DNA of 64,000 nucleotides from Legionella sp. (GTDB lineage Bacteria > Pseudomonadota > Gammaproteobacteria > Legionellales > Legionellaceae): positions 1 through 64,000 of the forward strand of contig JACETI010000007.1 in assembly GCA_013911415.1 (NCBI GenBank), read 5' to 3'. The notes beneath the pieces are model-generated. The model was not told the origin of the DNA. It did no database searches and saw nothing but the letters and a program-made list of their open reading frames with translations. The stretch's first letter is position 1; every line of letters starts with the position of its first letter. Positions 1-9,573 of this stretch are shown piece after piece. Made by a program: the position numbers and the translations under genes.

Positions 1-91
1 ATTTCACTTTAGCCCTTGCATCTAGCTCCCGAAGCAGATTTTTTAGGTTTTAAGGAATTACACGTAACTGATTGATTTTAAAGGTTTAATT

Positions 92-168
<77 letters not shown>

Positions 169-448
169 TACAAAACGGTATTTTAATCATTATATTCAAA
201 GATTGCTATTATTTTCTTAATTCTTTGTGCGACTTTCTCTGATCTTAGATTGATAGTCAAAGTACTAGCATCAGACCTTACTTCATTCTATATTCCTCCT
301 TCAGCATTTCTTGAGTTCATTTTTTAGTTCTTCAAAATCAATTGAGTGGAAAAAACGTTAACTCAAAAAATTTTGATTTAAGATCTATTAATTTTGCGCA
401 GTATTCTATTAAGATACTTAATCGTCAAAATTATTGCTGATTGTTTAT

Positions 449-2929
449 ATGGAAAAGCTCACGCATCATGACTTATTACACTTAGGTTCCCTTTTAGGTT
501 ACAAAAGATTTGGCGAGGGTATATGCCAGGGCTTTTCGTGTATGTATACACAAGCTGTACTTGCTCATGAAGAAAAAATTTTTTTTGAGCGACTCCATTT
601 TATTTCCTTTTATAAATCTAACTTTCTTGAGCTAAAAAAAGAAATAGAATCCGCCCAACAGAAAATCAAACGTGGGGAGCTTATTGATAAACACGAAGAG
701 AAACTTCTGGATATACTTGCCTTTTTCGATGGCGTTGAACTTTATCTGTATCCAATGGGTCATAAGGATCTATTCAATGGACATACGGTTGTACAAGACA
801 ATTTAGATCTCATCTATGAACTTGCAAAATCTAGTAAATTATCAACAAGTGACTTGCATGTTGTATTAAATAAGCCATACGTCTTCGAAAAAAAAACGTT
901 ATACAAGTACTTACTGGACTTAGGCAACATGCTATCGCAAGTAGATAACCCTCTGCCCATTATCTTAAGAAGTTACTCCCACACCGTTTCATTAAAATAT
1001 GACAAAACAACTAAACATTGGAAGTATATTGATACCAATGACTTTGGACGATACCCACAACATCATTTATATTCTCGTGAGCTCACCGAAGAAAAGTTAG
1101 CCGATAGTATTTTTCAATCGCTTAGCATGAACGATGTATATGCTGTTTTAGAATTTGTGGTCAGCACTAATACCTCTCTTCCTGTTTCTTTCACCACATC
1201 CGTCGCGAAGCTTGATGCCCGCTATCCTATCCACCCGCCTCAAGCCTCTACGTATGATGAAAAAGAAGCGGGCTTACTCTATCTTGCTAGTCGCTGTGGT
1301 AATCTTGCGGCTGTGCAAACGTTATTGAAGCAATTTGATGTTGAAATCAACCATCTTACAAATGATGGTTTCTCGGCTCTTTATACTGCTTGTACGGGTA
1401 ACCATTCTGAGATCGTTGATGCTCTTTTAAAAAATCGTCGCCTTAAAATTAATTTACCAAACCCGCAAGGGCAAACGCCGCTTCATATTGCATGCATTTG
1501 TAATCATTTTGATATCGTTAGTACGCTTTTAAGGCATCCCGACATCAACGTTAATTTTGTCGATGACGATGGACTTAGCGCGCTTCATTCGGCAGTCAAT
1601 AGTGGTTCTTTAGAGAGTACAAAAAAATTGTTGCAACATCCAGGTATCAACGTTAATTTAGCTGCAGCAAACGGTTTTACTCCGCTTTTCATCGCTTGTA
1701 TGTTTCAACACTGTGCAGTTGTAGAAGCCTTATTAAAATGCACTTCTATTAACGTTAATCAGACTTCAGATGGAATGACACCGTTATTTATTGCCTGCCG
1801 TGATGGTTTATTGGATATTGTTACCGCGCTATTGAAGCATCCATCACTCGATATTAATGCAATCAATTCCATAGGTGAAACAGCGCTTTTCATCGCGTGT
1901 AAGCAAGGCAATCTTCCGCTAGTGGAGACACTGTTAAAACACCCTAAAATTAAGCTGAATTTAAAAACAAGTGAGGGTCTTACCCCTTTGCAAGTTGCCT
2001 CTAAAAATGGGCATCTTGAAGTGGTTAAATGCTTATTAAATCAACCCGCTCTTGGTATCAACCATGCAGATCGCTACGGCGAAGCATCACTCTTTTCTGC
2101 CTGTTCAATGGGTAACTTAGACATTGTAAATGCTTTACTTACGCATCCGCGTATTCGCATTAATCAGAAAAACAATAAGCAACTCACTCCCCTGTTAGTT
2201 GCATGCAAGAATGGGCATACAGCGGTTGTTAATGCTCTATCGCCCTATCTGACGCTTCAAATAAACATGACGGATCAGTACGGTAATAGCTCGCTCTACT
2301 ATGCTTGTCAGCGAGGTTCTTGGGAAATGGTCGATATCTTGTTAAAACATCGCCAGCTCGATATTAATCAATCTAATCACGAGGGTGTAACTCCTTTTGC
2401 ACTTGCCTGTAGTAAGGGCAATACCGAAATTATTGAGGCGCTTTTAAAAACTAAAAAAATTGACTTGTCTCAAAAAAATGCCAAAGGAAATACAGCGCTG
2501 CATCTTGCTTGCTTTGCGCTGCCAAATACTCACGGCAAAGAAAAATTATTCGAATTACTTTTGAGTAATGGATGTCGGCTTAGTGAGAAAAATGCATTGG
2601 ATCTAACGGCCTTAGATCTTGCCATTATTCAAAACAACAAAACGGCCATCTCTACATTATTAGCATTTGCTAAAAAAGAGAACATTGATTTGAATACCCT
2701 TCTTTCCCCCACGACATTAAAGAATATTGCATCACGTCCCTATGATTTTAAAAACTTTCCTGATATTGATGCATTACGCCGCTCTTCCCTAAGGTGTGTC
2801 GCTTCCTTAAAGAAAGAAAGATACGTTGAATGGGCAGCTTTACCCCGATTTCATTTTCTGGGTAAAAAAACAACACAGCCCATATCTCTTGGATTGTGTG
2901 ACGAGAAAATATCACCTTTTGTTAAATAA
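449..2929 (+). CDS. Ankyrin-repeat protein with YopT-like (C58) cysteine-protease N-terminus; effector candidate
   Basis: The 826-aa protein has two parts. Residues about 20-210 show the spaced signature of papain-like C58 (YopT/AvrPphB-type) proteases: GICQGFS with Cys26 as nucleophile, YSHTVSL with His178, and YIDTNDFG with Asp195. From about 268 to 755 there are roughly 14 ankyrin repeats, typified by GMTPLFIACRDG and ALLKHP, many ending in an unusual xINVN/INxx strand. No signal peptide or membrane segment is seen, so it is cytosolic or exported by a specialised system. An in-frame TTG lies at 434, but the ATG at 449 is preferred; neither has a good ribosome-binding site. It stands alone, convergent with def. 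Protease plus ankyrins is typical of host-directed Legionellales effectors; activity and export are inferred. Confidence 0.85.
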   Translation: MEKLTHHDLLHLGSLLGYKRFGEGICQGFSCMYTQAVLAHEEKIFFERLHFISFYKSNFLELKKEIESAQQKIKRGELIDKHEEKLLDILAFFDGVELYLYPMGHKDLFNGHTVVQDNLDLIYELAKSSKLSTSDLHVVLNKPYVFEKKTLYKYLLDLGNMLSQVDNPLPIILRSYSHTVSLKYDKTTKHWKYIDTNDFGRYPQHHLYSRELTEEKLADSIFQSLSMNDVYAVLEFVVSTNTSLPVSFTTSVAKLDARYPIHPPQASTYDEKEAGLLYLASRCGNLAAVQTLLKQFDVEINHLTNDGFSALYTACTGNHSEIVDALLKNRRLKINLPNPQGQTPLHIACICNHFDIVSTLLRHPDINVNFVDDDGLSALHSAVNSGSLESTKKLLQHPGINVNLAAANGFTPLFIACMFQHCAVVEALLKCTSINVNQTSDGMTPLFIACRDGLLDIVTALLKHPSLDINAINSIGETALFIACKQGNLPLVETLLKHPKIKLNLKTSEGLTPLQVASKNGHLEVVKCLLNQPALGINHADRYGEASLFSACSMGNLDIVNALLTHPRIRINQKNNKQLTPLLVACKNGHTAVVNALSPYLTLQINMTDQYGNSSLYYACQRGSWEMVDILLKHRQLDINQSNHEGVTPFALACSKGNTEIIEALLKTKKIDLSQKNAKGNTALHLACFALPNTHGKEKLFELLLSNGCRLSEKNALDLTALDLAIIQNNKTAISTLLAFAKKENIDLNTLLSPTTLKNIASRPYDFKNFPDIDALRRSSLRCVASLKKERYVEWAALPRFHFLGKKTTQPISLGLCDEKISPFVK

Positions 2930-2950
2930 GGAACCGGTTGCCTTTGTCAT

Positions 2951-2982
2951 ATCTATCGATCTTCTAGACAGGATCGATAGAT
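2951..2982. terminator. 11-bp perfect hairpin between convergent genes, no U-tract
   Basis: ATCTATCGATC (2951-2961) pairs perfectly with GATCGATAGAT (2972-2982) around a 10-nt loop. It sits 22 nt after the ankyrin gene stop and 75 nt beyond the def stop on the other strand. Neither strand has the T-run of a classical intrinsic terminator, so this may be a 3-prime end stabiliser or a U-independent terminator. Confidence 0.45.
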
Positions 2983-3057
2983 AAATAAGGATGATAATAG
3001 GAGAAGCTCAAAAGGGTGAGCCAACACTCGCTAGAAGAACGATTAAACTTTATAAGT

Positions 3058-3588
3058 TCAATCAAAAGTCAGTACATCTTCAAAACCAAAGCGCCGCAAA
3101 TCATTTATACGGCGAGGAAATAAAATACCATCGAGGTGGTCGCATTCATGCTGTACCACTCTCGCGTGGAAGCCATCAACAACGCGTTCAATTTCTTCAC
3201 CTTCTGGCGTTAAACCACTGTATTGAATTTTATCATATCGAGGAACTACCCCCCGTAAGCCTGGAACACTTAAACACCCCTCCCAACCGTCAACTTTAAC
3301 CTCAGATAAAATTTTTATCACAGGATTAATGACCACGGTAAAGGGAATGGGTTGCATCTCTGGGTAGCGATCGCTTTTTTCAAAGCCAAACATGATCACC
3401 CGTAGGTTGGAACCTATTTGCGGAGCGGCTATGCCAACTCCCTTTGTTGCATGCATGGTATCTTGCATGTCTTGGAGTAGTTCTTTCAATCCGGGATAGT
3501 TTAAACCCTGTTGTTTAAAATTTTCGAGAGGCAACGAGGGAGACAATAGCGCCGTATTACCCATCTTCACAACCTGTTTTATTGCCAT
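3058..3588 (-). CDS. def: Peptide deformylase
   Basis: Removes the N-formyl group from nascent polypeptides at the ribosome. The 176-aa length is normal, and all three family motifs are present: GVGIAAPQ (residues 50-57), EGCLS with metal-ligand Cys105, and QHECDHLDG with metal ligands His147 and His151 and catalytic Glu148. The ATG at 3588 is preceded by AAGGGA at a suitable distance. It lies 62 nt downstream of the ABC-F gene on the same strand and may be co-transcribed with it. It is not next to fmt as in many bacteria, and the GWEGCLSVPGLRG form suggests a type I/III-like paralogue, so a second def copy elsewhere is possible. Confidence 0.95.
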   Translation of the reverse strand: MAIKQVVKMGNTALLSPSLPLENFKQQGLNYPGLKELLQDMQDTMHATKGVGIAAPQIGSNLRVIMFGFEKSDRYPEMQPIPFTVVINPVIKILSEVKVDGWEGCLSVPGLRGVVPRYDKIQYSGLTPEGEEIERVVDGFHARVVQHECDHLDGILFPRRINDLRRFGFEDVLTFD

Positions 3589-3650
3589 AAATATTCCCTT
3601 TTTCCCTTGCTAATAAACGTGTCTAGTTATCTAAAAAAGCCATCCCTTGG

Positions 3651-5243
3651 TTACTGTAAATAACGGCCTACGAAGTCAGCGTAAGTTCCCTTGTAACTGA
3701 TCACACCTTTTTTTACATCAAAATATACAATTCGATTTGCAATTTTTTCGATAAAATGGCGATTATGACTCACAAAGATGACTGTTCCCTTATAGGCAAC
3801 CAGCGCATCTGCAAGTGCTTCAATGGTTTCTAAATCCATATGATTGGTCGGTTCATCGAGAATGAGTACGTTGGGCGACTCCAATATAATCTTTGCTAAA
3901 AGCAGTCGAGCAGCTTCTCCTCCACTCAGCGATAGAATATCTTTATGAACGTCGTCTTTAACGAATAGCATTTGTCCCAATACTTTACGCACTTGTTGTT
4001 CTGTGACACCCGACACTTCTTCACTTAACCAATGCAAGACCGTTGCGGATCGATTGAGTAGTTCATGATGATCTTGCGAGAAATAACTAATCTGTACTTC
4101 ATGTCCCAAAATGACTTCGCCGGTATCACTGGGCAGCATGCCGGTTAGAATTTTCATTAACGTTGATTTACCAATCCCATTAACCCCTGTGACCGCTATT
4201 TTTTCACCCCTATCTACCTTGAAATCTAACTGCTTAAACAGTAGCTTTTCTTTAAATGCTTTACTTAGGCCCTCGGCTTTAATAACGTGCTTACCCGATA
4301 TTTTCTTGGGAGCGAACTGAAAATAGGGTGAAATGCGTGAAGAGTGTTTAACGTCTGGTATTTCCACCTTTTCGATCATTTTCATTCTGGATCGAGCCTG
4401 TGCAGCCTTAGAAGCTTTAGCTTTAAATTTATCCACAAATTTTTGCATTTCTGCAATCTTAGACTCTGCTGCTTTTTTCTCTACATTTCTTTGCGCTTCA
4501 ATTTCAGCTTTTTCCTCTAGAAATCGTTGATAATTACCTCGGTATTGACGAATCTCTCCGTAATCAAGATCAAGGATAAAATTTGATAAATTATTAATGA
4601 AATCAACATCATGCGAAATGAAAATTACCAGCCCTTTGTAGGTATTTTTTAAATATGTTTCTAACCAACGAATTGAAAGAATATCAAGGTGGTTAGTAGG
4701 TTCATCCAATAGTAAAATTGCCGGATTTTGAAATAAAGTCTGAGCCAGTAAAACACGTAACTTATAACCACCTGATAATGCTTTTAGGGGTTTGTTTAGA
4801 TAATCTTTTGCAATACCTAATCCCAAAAGAATCGTTTCTATTTCAGGCTCTGCTGAATAACCCTCATGATGCATAATGATTTCTTCTAAGACAGCTAAGC
4901 GAAAACCGTCTTGATCAGTCCAAGTGTCCCTTGCCAGTAAAGCATCACGTTCTTGAAACGCCTCCCATAAAGCCGGTTTTCCTTGTAAAACAATATCTTT
5001 AATAAGGGTATCTTCATATCGAAATTGATCTTGTTTAAGCCAACCGATAGTAGCATCTTTAGGAATAATTACCTCTCCTGAGGTAACCTCTTCTTCGCCA
5101 GTAATGAGGCGAAAAAAAGTGGATTTACCGCAACCGTTTGCGCCGACAAGTGCATAGCATTCACCTGCGTTCAAATTTAGATTAACATCATAAAAAAGTA
5201 GGCGTTGCCCGTAGGCCATACCGAGTTGATTTAATGCAATCAT
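3651..5243 (-). CDS. ybiT: ABC-F ATPase, YbiT type
   Basis: This is a soluble tandem ATP-binding-cassette protein of the ABC-F family, which acts on ribosomes rather than on transport. The 530-aa length equals that of E. coli YbiT. Two cassettes are visible: Walker A GANGCGKST and GVNGIGKST, signatures LSGGYKLRVLL and LSGGEAARLLL, and Walker B followed by DEPTNHLD and DEPTNHMD. Between them is the charged helical P-site tRNA-interaction linker (about residues 235-300). YbiT-like segments such as KQDQFRYED and RVLLAQTLFQNPAILLLDEP support the subgroup. ATG at 5243 has GAGG seven bases upstream. No membrane segments. A perfect palindrome lies in the leader. Confidence 0.9.
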   Translation of the reverse strand: MIALNQLGMAYGQRLLFYDVNLNLNAGECYALVGANGCGKSTFFRLITGEEEVTSGEVIIPKDATIGWLKQDQFRYEDTLIKDIVLQGKPALWEAFQERDALLARDTWTDQDGFRLAVLEEIIMHHEGYSAEPEIETILLGLGIAKDYLNKPLKALSGGYKLRVLLAQTLFQNPAILLLDEPTNHLDILSIRWLETYLKNTYKGLVIFISHDVDFINNLSNFILDLDYGEIRQYRGNYQRFLEEKAEIEAQRNVEKKAAESKIAEMQKFVDKFKAKASKAAQARSRMKMIEKVEIPDVKHSSRISPYFQFAPKKISGKHVIKAEGLSKAFKEKLLFKQLDFKVDRGEKIAVTGVNGIGKSTLMKILTGMLPSDTGEVILGHEVQISYFSQDHHELLNRSATVLHWLSEEVSGVTEQQVRKVLGQMLFVKDDVHKDILSLSGGEAARLLLAKIILESPNVLILDEPTNHMDLETIEALADALVAYKGTVIFVSHNRHFIEKIANRIVYFDVKKGVISYKGTYADFVGRYLQ

Positions 5244-5254
5244 GCACTTACCTC

Positions 5255-5272
5255 AAGCAAAACGTTTTGCTT
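5255..5272. promoter_or_regulatory. Perfect 18-bp palindrome in the ybiT leader
   Basis: AAGCAAAAC is followed immediately by its complement GTTTTGCTT, a loop-free 18-bp dyad with a central CG. It lies 12 bases upstream of the ybiT ATG, next to the ribosome-binding site. LacI/PurR-family operators share the central AACGTT core and flanking GC/GC arms, but this dyad is one base longer on each side than the PurR box. An operator is the best guess; no regulator gene is nearby. Confidence 0.45.
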
Positions 5273-5361
5273 ATGGTATCGTTGTTTAGCGTTAAATACG
5301 AGTCCTGACTTTGGTTAAACCCTCGCAATTAACTTTCAAATCTTTTAGGAACGATAAGAGT

Positions 5362-5381
5362 CTTAATGATTAATTAATAAA
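5362..5381 (+). promoter_or_regulatory. PmrA-type box (tandem TTAAT repeat, 11-bp period)
   Basis: The half-sites cTTAATgaT (5362-5370) and aTTAATaaa (5373-5381) are direct repeats with an 11-bp period and a two-base gap, as in the published Legionella/Coxiella PmrA consensus cTTAATatT-NN-cTTAATatT. The second half-site overlaps where a -35 would be, seven bases before the -10. The same geometry recurs at 20027-20059. Confidence 0.65.
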
Positions 5382-5385
5382 CTTT

Positions 5386-5394
5386 TGGTATAAT
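5386..5394 (+). promoter_or_regulatory. Extended -10 promoter element of the 697-aa orphan gene
   Basis: TGGTATAAT contains a perfect -10 hexamer (5389-5394) with the TGn extension and no recognisable -35, as expected of an activator-dependent promoter. The predicted start is near 5401, giving a leader of about 32 nt. Confidence 0.6.
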
Positions 5395-5432
5395 ATTTGC
5401 ATTATTTACTTTAACTTTTCCGAGTCCACATC

Positions 5433-7526
5433 ATGGCAAATACACGGATCCTTTTTATAATACCGAGCACCGCGCACCCGCGCTACCATTTAATGGTCAA
5501 GCTTTATGATGCCCTTGTAAGTCATCGTTTAACCAAGCTTCACCACTTTGATTTTTTATTGGCAACACCTGAAATGCCCCTAGTTACGTCTGAATCAAAT
5601 GACCAACAGAATATAAATGATAGTCAAATAATCCCAATTGAAACCATAAAAGATCAAAGTGATGAGCAAATAACACTAAATAACGGCTCTCACTATTCTC
5701 TAGAAAAGCTTGAACAATTAAAAAACAACATTGATCAAGTGATTTTTGTTGATTCCTATGACCAACTTAATTCGATTGAAGCTAAAAACACATTGGATAT
5801 CATCACTAATTTTTTAGCTTTTCCCAACAAAACCCAGCGCTTACCTGTAATCTATCTCGTTGATCGGTTAGAAAATCACACTATTCGATCGGGGCTGAAT
5901 CAAAATTCTTTCACAAAAATCTTCTATCAAGAAGGTGAAGCTGTTAAAGCTACTGAAGAGGTATCTCAACAAGAAGGTAAAACTACTGCAGATAAGGCGG
6001 TTGAAGCTACTGTGAGCTTATTTCAGCAAGTGAAAATCAGTGGATTACCCACAGCACTGCTTACTGCTATTATCGAATTAAAGCGTTCCTCCCAACAAAA
6101 TAGCATCCCTACCTTTATCAACTCAAAAAACAGTCAGCTTTTCTCTAAGATATTTCCTAATAATGAGATCTTTATTCCTGATCATTATACAAAACTAACA
6201 CCTTGGCAAAAAATTTCCCCTTATAAATTAAGAAACATGCAAAGTTGGATTGAAGACTGGGAAAAAAAAGGGCCTGAGGCTTGCATTGGTTTAATACTCG
6301 AAAGTGCTGAAAGTGCTGGTAAACGCCTTTTAACAAATTATAAAAACGTACTTGAATTTATTTTGTCACTCTCAAACCCAGAGGCATTACTAACCACGCT
6401 TTACATGTCGGAAAAAAAGAACTATCAAAAGCTTTCATGGATGTTACTACGTGCAGCATTGAGTGGCACCCTAGAGCACCAGACATCAGCAACTTTTCTC
6501 ACGAAGCTACCTGGCCCTTGCGTTGAAAACTTTTTTAAACATGGGAGAAAAAAATTTACAGACTTCTGCGCTGAGCCCCTTCCTTTCAATATGCAACATT
6601 TAGTTATGTTTCTGACAAAAGCAGGAAAAGTATTGGAACTACTTGATGAAATTTATGAAAAAATTGCTAAATGCGGGGTGTTTAAAGAACCCAAAAAAGA
6701 TTTTTTAGAGCCTTTACTGATAGAGGCCATATCTAGAAGAGCAGGCAATTTACTTCAACAGTTGATTGCGTTTGTTCCAAAACATCTTGCTAATGAAGCG
6801 CATTTTATTCTTAATTGTATTATGGAAAAAAATGAAGTTCAGATCTCGGACTTATTGTTCTTTTTTTCTCTCTTTAAAGATCCTAAAAATTCTTTAGAAC
6901 CTGCGTTTCATTTTGTTACCTGTCCTAAGACCGGACAGTTTTTACTTCGTGTTCTAAAGGGAATGCTAGAAGAACCGGAAAATGAGACAGCCCATCAACT
7001 GATGGACCTTTTTCTCTGTGAATATAGCACATCGGCTAGCTGTGATAATAAGCCAACGGACAACACTTATTTAGGATATTTCTTTGAAAAATTTGATCAA
7101 AACAATATTTTGCAGAACAAAATGGATTTATTTTTGAATGGTCGAGCGAAAACCATATTGGAAGGTTATATAAAAAGCAAATGTACCCTTAATGGGCTTG
7201 AAAGATACACTAACCTTATGACTGCGTGTAACATCGAAATGCCCCGAGATGCATTCATTGGTGCACTTTTAAAGCATGGACAGATCAATGCTCAGCGTTG
7301 CAAGAAGGATAAGAAGATCCTCAACAACAGTGATCTACATCAGGCTATTAAAAAAGCATTAGAAAAATTTGAAATCAAGTTTGATCTAGAAAACAATTCG
7401 CCTGGCTCTGAAAAACTTGCCCACTATGCAGCTGCCCTTAAGGCGTATGAGCAATCTCAGAAAACCATGCAAGCCAATGAGACAGACATTAAATCTAGCT
7501 ACCTGGGTGCCCCAGGTATGCGTTAA
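5433..7526 (+). CDS. Orphan 697-aa protein behind a PmrA-like promoter; effector candidate
   Basis: No family was recognised. The protein is long, hydrophilic and rich in Asn, Lys, Glu and Gln. The first 15 residues include a hydrophobic strand (RILFIIPST), but there is no signal peptide and no membrane segment. Residues from about 200 on look mostly helical, with Leu/Lys-rich amphipathic stretches. The tail is Gln/Lys/Glu-rich and ends in GAPGMR. ATG 5433 has no strong ribosome-binding site. The gene stands alone between divergent ybiT and convergent asnS, whose stop codons overlap by 4 bp. The upstream tandem repeat and extended -10 match a PmrA-controlled promoter, which suggests a Dot/Icm substrate; this is inference. 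Confidence 0.75.
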   Translation: MANTRILFIIPSTAHPRYHLMVKLYDALVSHRLTKLHHFDFLLATPEMPLVTSESNDQQNINDSQIIPIETIKDQSDEQITLNNGSHYSLEKLEQLKNNIDQVIFVDSYDQLNSIEAKNTLDIITNFLAFPNKTQRLPVIYLVDRLENHTIRSGLNQNSFTKIFYQEGEAVKATEEVSQQEGKTTADKAVEATVSLFQQVKISGLPTALLTAIIELKRSSQQNSIPTFINSKNSQLFSKIFPNNEIFIPDHYTKLTPWQKISPYKLRNMQSWIEDWEKKGPEACIGLILESAESAGKRLLTNYKNVLEFILSLSNPEALLTTLYMSEKKNYQKLSWMLLRAALSGTLEHQTSATFLTKLPGPCVENFFKHGRKKFTDFCAEPLPFNMQHLVMFLTKAGKVLELLDEIYEKIAKCGVFKEPKKDFLEPLLIEAISRRAGNLLQQLIAFVPKHLANEAHFILNCIMEKNEVQISDLLFFFSLFKDPKNSLEPAFHFVTCPKTGQFLLRVLKGMLEEPENETAHQLMDLFLCEYSTSASCDNKPTDNTYLGYFFEKFDQNNILQNKMDLFLNGRAKTILEGYIKSKCTLNGLERYTNLMTACNIEMPRDAFIGALLKHGQINAQRCKKDKKILNNSDLHQAIKKALEKFEIKFDLENNSPGSEKLAHYAAALKAYEQSQKTMQANETDIKSSYLGAPGMR

Positions 7527-8926
7527 TAGTCGGCATGTCCTGGTGTTCGCGGGAAAGGGATAACATCGCGAACATTCGGTATACCTGTCACATAATTAAT
7601 GAGACGTTCAAATCCTAGGCCAAAGCCGGCATGGGGGACAGTACCATAACGTCGTAAATCCCGATACCAATTGTAGGCTTCTTTTTCGAGTTGTGCTTCT
7701 TCAATACGCTGATCTAAAATATCCAAACGTTCTTCACGTTGACTACCGCCAATGATTTCTCCAATCCCTGGTGCGAGCAGATCCATGGCAGCCACGGTGC
7801 GATTATCGTCGTTCAAGCGCATGTAGAACCCTTTAATTTCCTTCGGATAATCCGTAATGATGACTGGTGATTGACAGAGTTCTTCTGCAATGTAACGCTC
7901 ATGTTCTGACTGAAGATCTGTACCCCAAGCTACCGGGTATTGGAATGTTCGTTTGGCTTTGCTGAGCGCTTGGATTGCATCGGTATAACTCATGATTTCG
8001 CAGGGTGTGTCAATCAAATGTTTTAACCGATCAATACATCCTGGCGAAACAAACTGATTTAAAAAGTGCATGTCGTCTTCGCGACGTTCCAAGACACTTT
8101 GACACAAATAGCGAAGCATCTCTTGGCTTAAAATACAGATATCTGACAGATTAGCAAAGGCTAATTCCGGCTCGACCATCCAGAATTCCGCCAAGTGACG
8201 GCTTGTATTTGAATTCTCCGCCCTAAAAGTCGGACCGAAGGTGTAAACCTTTGACATTGCCATGCAGTAAGTTTCGACATTCAATTGGCCTGAAACGGTT
8301 AAGAAGGTTTCGCGGCCAAAAAAATCTTTCGTAAAATCGATTCGATTGTCTTGGGTTTTAGGTAAATTGCAGAGATCAAGTGTGCTAACGCGAAACATCT
8401 CCCCCGCGCCCTCACAATCACTGCTAGTAATAATGGGCGTATGGATCCAGAAAAAACCTTTTTCATCAAAGAAACGGTGGATGGCTTGAGCCAAACAATG
8501 TCGTATTCGTGTTACAGCGCCAATAGTATTGGTTCGTGGACGTAAATGTGCCACTTCTCTTAAAAATTCAAGCGTGTGTCTTTTCGCTTGTATAGGATAA
8601 CTTTCAGGATGATCGACCCAACCAACCACTTCTAATTCTGTCACTTGCAGTTCAAAGGTTTGACCTTTCCCAAGTGAAGGGGTCAGTTCTCCCGTTGCTT
8701 TCACTGCGCAACCCGCTGTTAGCTTTAGAATTTCGTCCTGATAATTGACTAACGATTGAGGTGCTATCAATTGCAAGGGAGCAAAACAAGAACCATCATG
8801 TAAGCTAATAAATGATAAACCAGCTTTAGAGTCACGGCGCGTTTTTACCCATCCCTGCACCGTCACTTGATGGTTAGCAAGGCTAGGGTTCTCTAAACAT
8901 TCTTTAATACTATGTATTGTTGTCAT
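7523..8926 (-). CDS. asnS: Asparaginyl-tRNA synthetase
   Basis: Class IIb aminoacyl-tRNA synthetase charging tRNA-Asn in the cytosol. The 467-aa length matches E. coli AsnS (466). An N-terminal OB-fold anticodon-binding domain ([14 protein letters not shown] onward, residues about 20-110) precedes the catalytic core, with class II motif 2 around [21 protein letters not shown] and motif 3 [10 protein letters not shown]; the C-terminus [15 protein letters not shown] is diagnostic for AsnS. It is the last gene of the tyrosine-degradation operon, and its start overlaps the maiA stop by 4 bp (ATGA), which suggests translational coupling. An essential synthetase at the end of a catabolic operon is unusual. 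Confidence 0.97.
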   Translation of the reverse strand: MTTIHSIKECLENPSLANHQVTVQGWVKTRRDSKAGLSFISLHDGSCFAPLQLIAPQSLVNYQDEILKLTAGCAVKATGELTPSLGKGQTFELQVTELEVVGWVDHPESYPIQAKRHTLEFLREVAHLRPRTNTIGAVTRIRHCLAQAIHRFFDEKGFFWIHTPIITSSDCEGAGEMFRVSTLDLCNLPKTQDNRIDFTKDFFGRETFLTVSGQLNVETYCMAMSKVYTFGPTFRAENSNTSRHLAEFWMVEPELAFANLSDICILSQEMLRYLCQSVLERREDDMHFLNQFVSPGCIDRLKHLIDTPCEIMSYTDAIQALSKAKRTFQYPVAWGTDLQSEHERYIAEELCQSPVIITDYPKEIKGFYMRLNDDNRTVAAMDLLAPGIGEIIGGSQREERLDILDQRIEEAQLEKEAYNWYRDLRRYGTVPHAGFGLGFERLINYVTGIPNVRDVIPFPRTPGHADY

Positions 8927-9573
8927 AATTCTACACCAGGTGCTGCATCTCTAAATGCCTTCAATGTCAAACAATGCGCGTTGATGGCAGATAATCGAGG
9001 ATAGGGTTCCAGCGAAAATCCAAAACGTACTGCATTATAAATTTGAGGAATCAAACAAATATCGGCTAATGTTACAGAATCCCCATCGCAAAAAGGCGCC
9101 ATTTGTGGCTTAGTTTTTAACTTACGCTCTAAGGCATTAAAGCCTTCTGTTAGCCAGTGATGATACCACTTTTGAATCGTTTCTTCTTCTGCCGATAGAT
9201 GTGTTTTCAAATAGGTTAAGCTGCGCAAATTATTCAGTGGATGAATCTCACAGGCAATCATCAAAGCCATGCTTCGAACGTTTGCTTTAGCCAGTGGATC
9301 AGCTGGTAGCAGCGGTGGATTAGGGTGCACTTCCTCCAAATATTCGATAATAGCCAAGGATTGATTGAGATAATTGGTTTGCCCAGCTTCCTCAATTGCT
9401 AATGTTGGCACTAATCCTTGTGGATTGATTGCTAAATAGGAAGGCAAACGATGCTGCCCCCCTTCTTTAACGAGGTGGATAGATAGTTTCTCGTAAAGAA
9501 GCCCTTTCCATGCTAGAGCAATACGAACGCGGTAACTGGCGCTGGAACGAAAATAATCGTAGAGGGTTAACAT
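8923..9573 (-). CDS. maiA: Maleylacetoacetate isomerase (zeta-class GST)
   Basis: Glutathione-dependent isomerisation of 4-maleylacetoacetate to 4-fumarylacetoacetate in tyrosine degradation. The 216-aa protein has the zeta-GST active-site motif [15 protein letters not shown] (residues 10-24), NPQGLVPTL with the cis-Pro loop, a glutathione-binding [12 protein letters not shown] segment, and the C-terminal helical domain with [15 protein letters not shown]. It overlaps fahA upstream by 7 bp and asnS downstream by 4 bp, so it is certainly in the same transcript. Length and motifs are as usual for the family. Confidence 0.93.
   Translation of the reverse strand: MLTLYDYFRSSASYRVRIALAWKGLLYEKLSIHLVKEGGQHRLPSYLAINPQGLVPTLAIEEAGQTNYLNQSLAIIEYLEEVHPNPPLLPADPLAKANVRSMALMIACEIHPLNNLRSLTYLKTHLSAEEETIQKWYHHWLTEGFNALERKLKTKPQMAPFCDGDSVTLADICLIPQIYNAVRFGFSLEPYPRLSAINAHCLTLKAFRDAAPGVEL

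Noticed and set aside
190-200. HExH-like segment (HEIHR) in the second ankyrin protein as a zinc-protease motif (residue numbers)
   Set aside because: The spacing is not HExxH and no third ligand pattern is visible.
378-407. PmrA-like TTAAG/TTAAT pair with a TATTCT ahead of the first ankyrin gene
   Set aside because: The repeat period is 10 rather than 11 bp and the distance from the first repeat to the -10 is 24 rather than 26 bp, and TATTCT is a weak -10. In such AT-rich DNA this is within chance.
2991-3299. 102-codon plus-strand frame
   Set aside because: It lies over the conserved 3-prime half of peptide deformylase on the other strand and resembles no protein.
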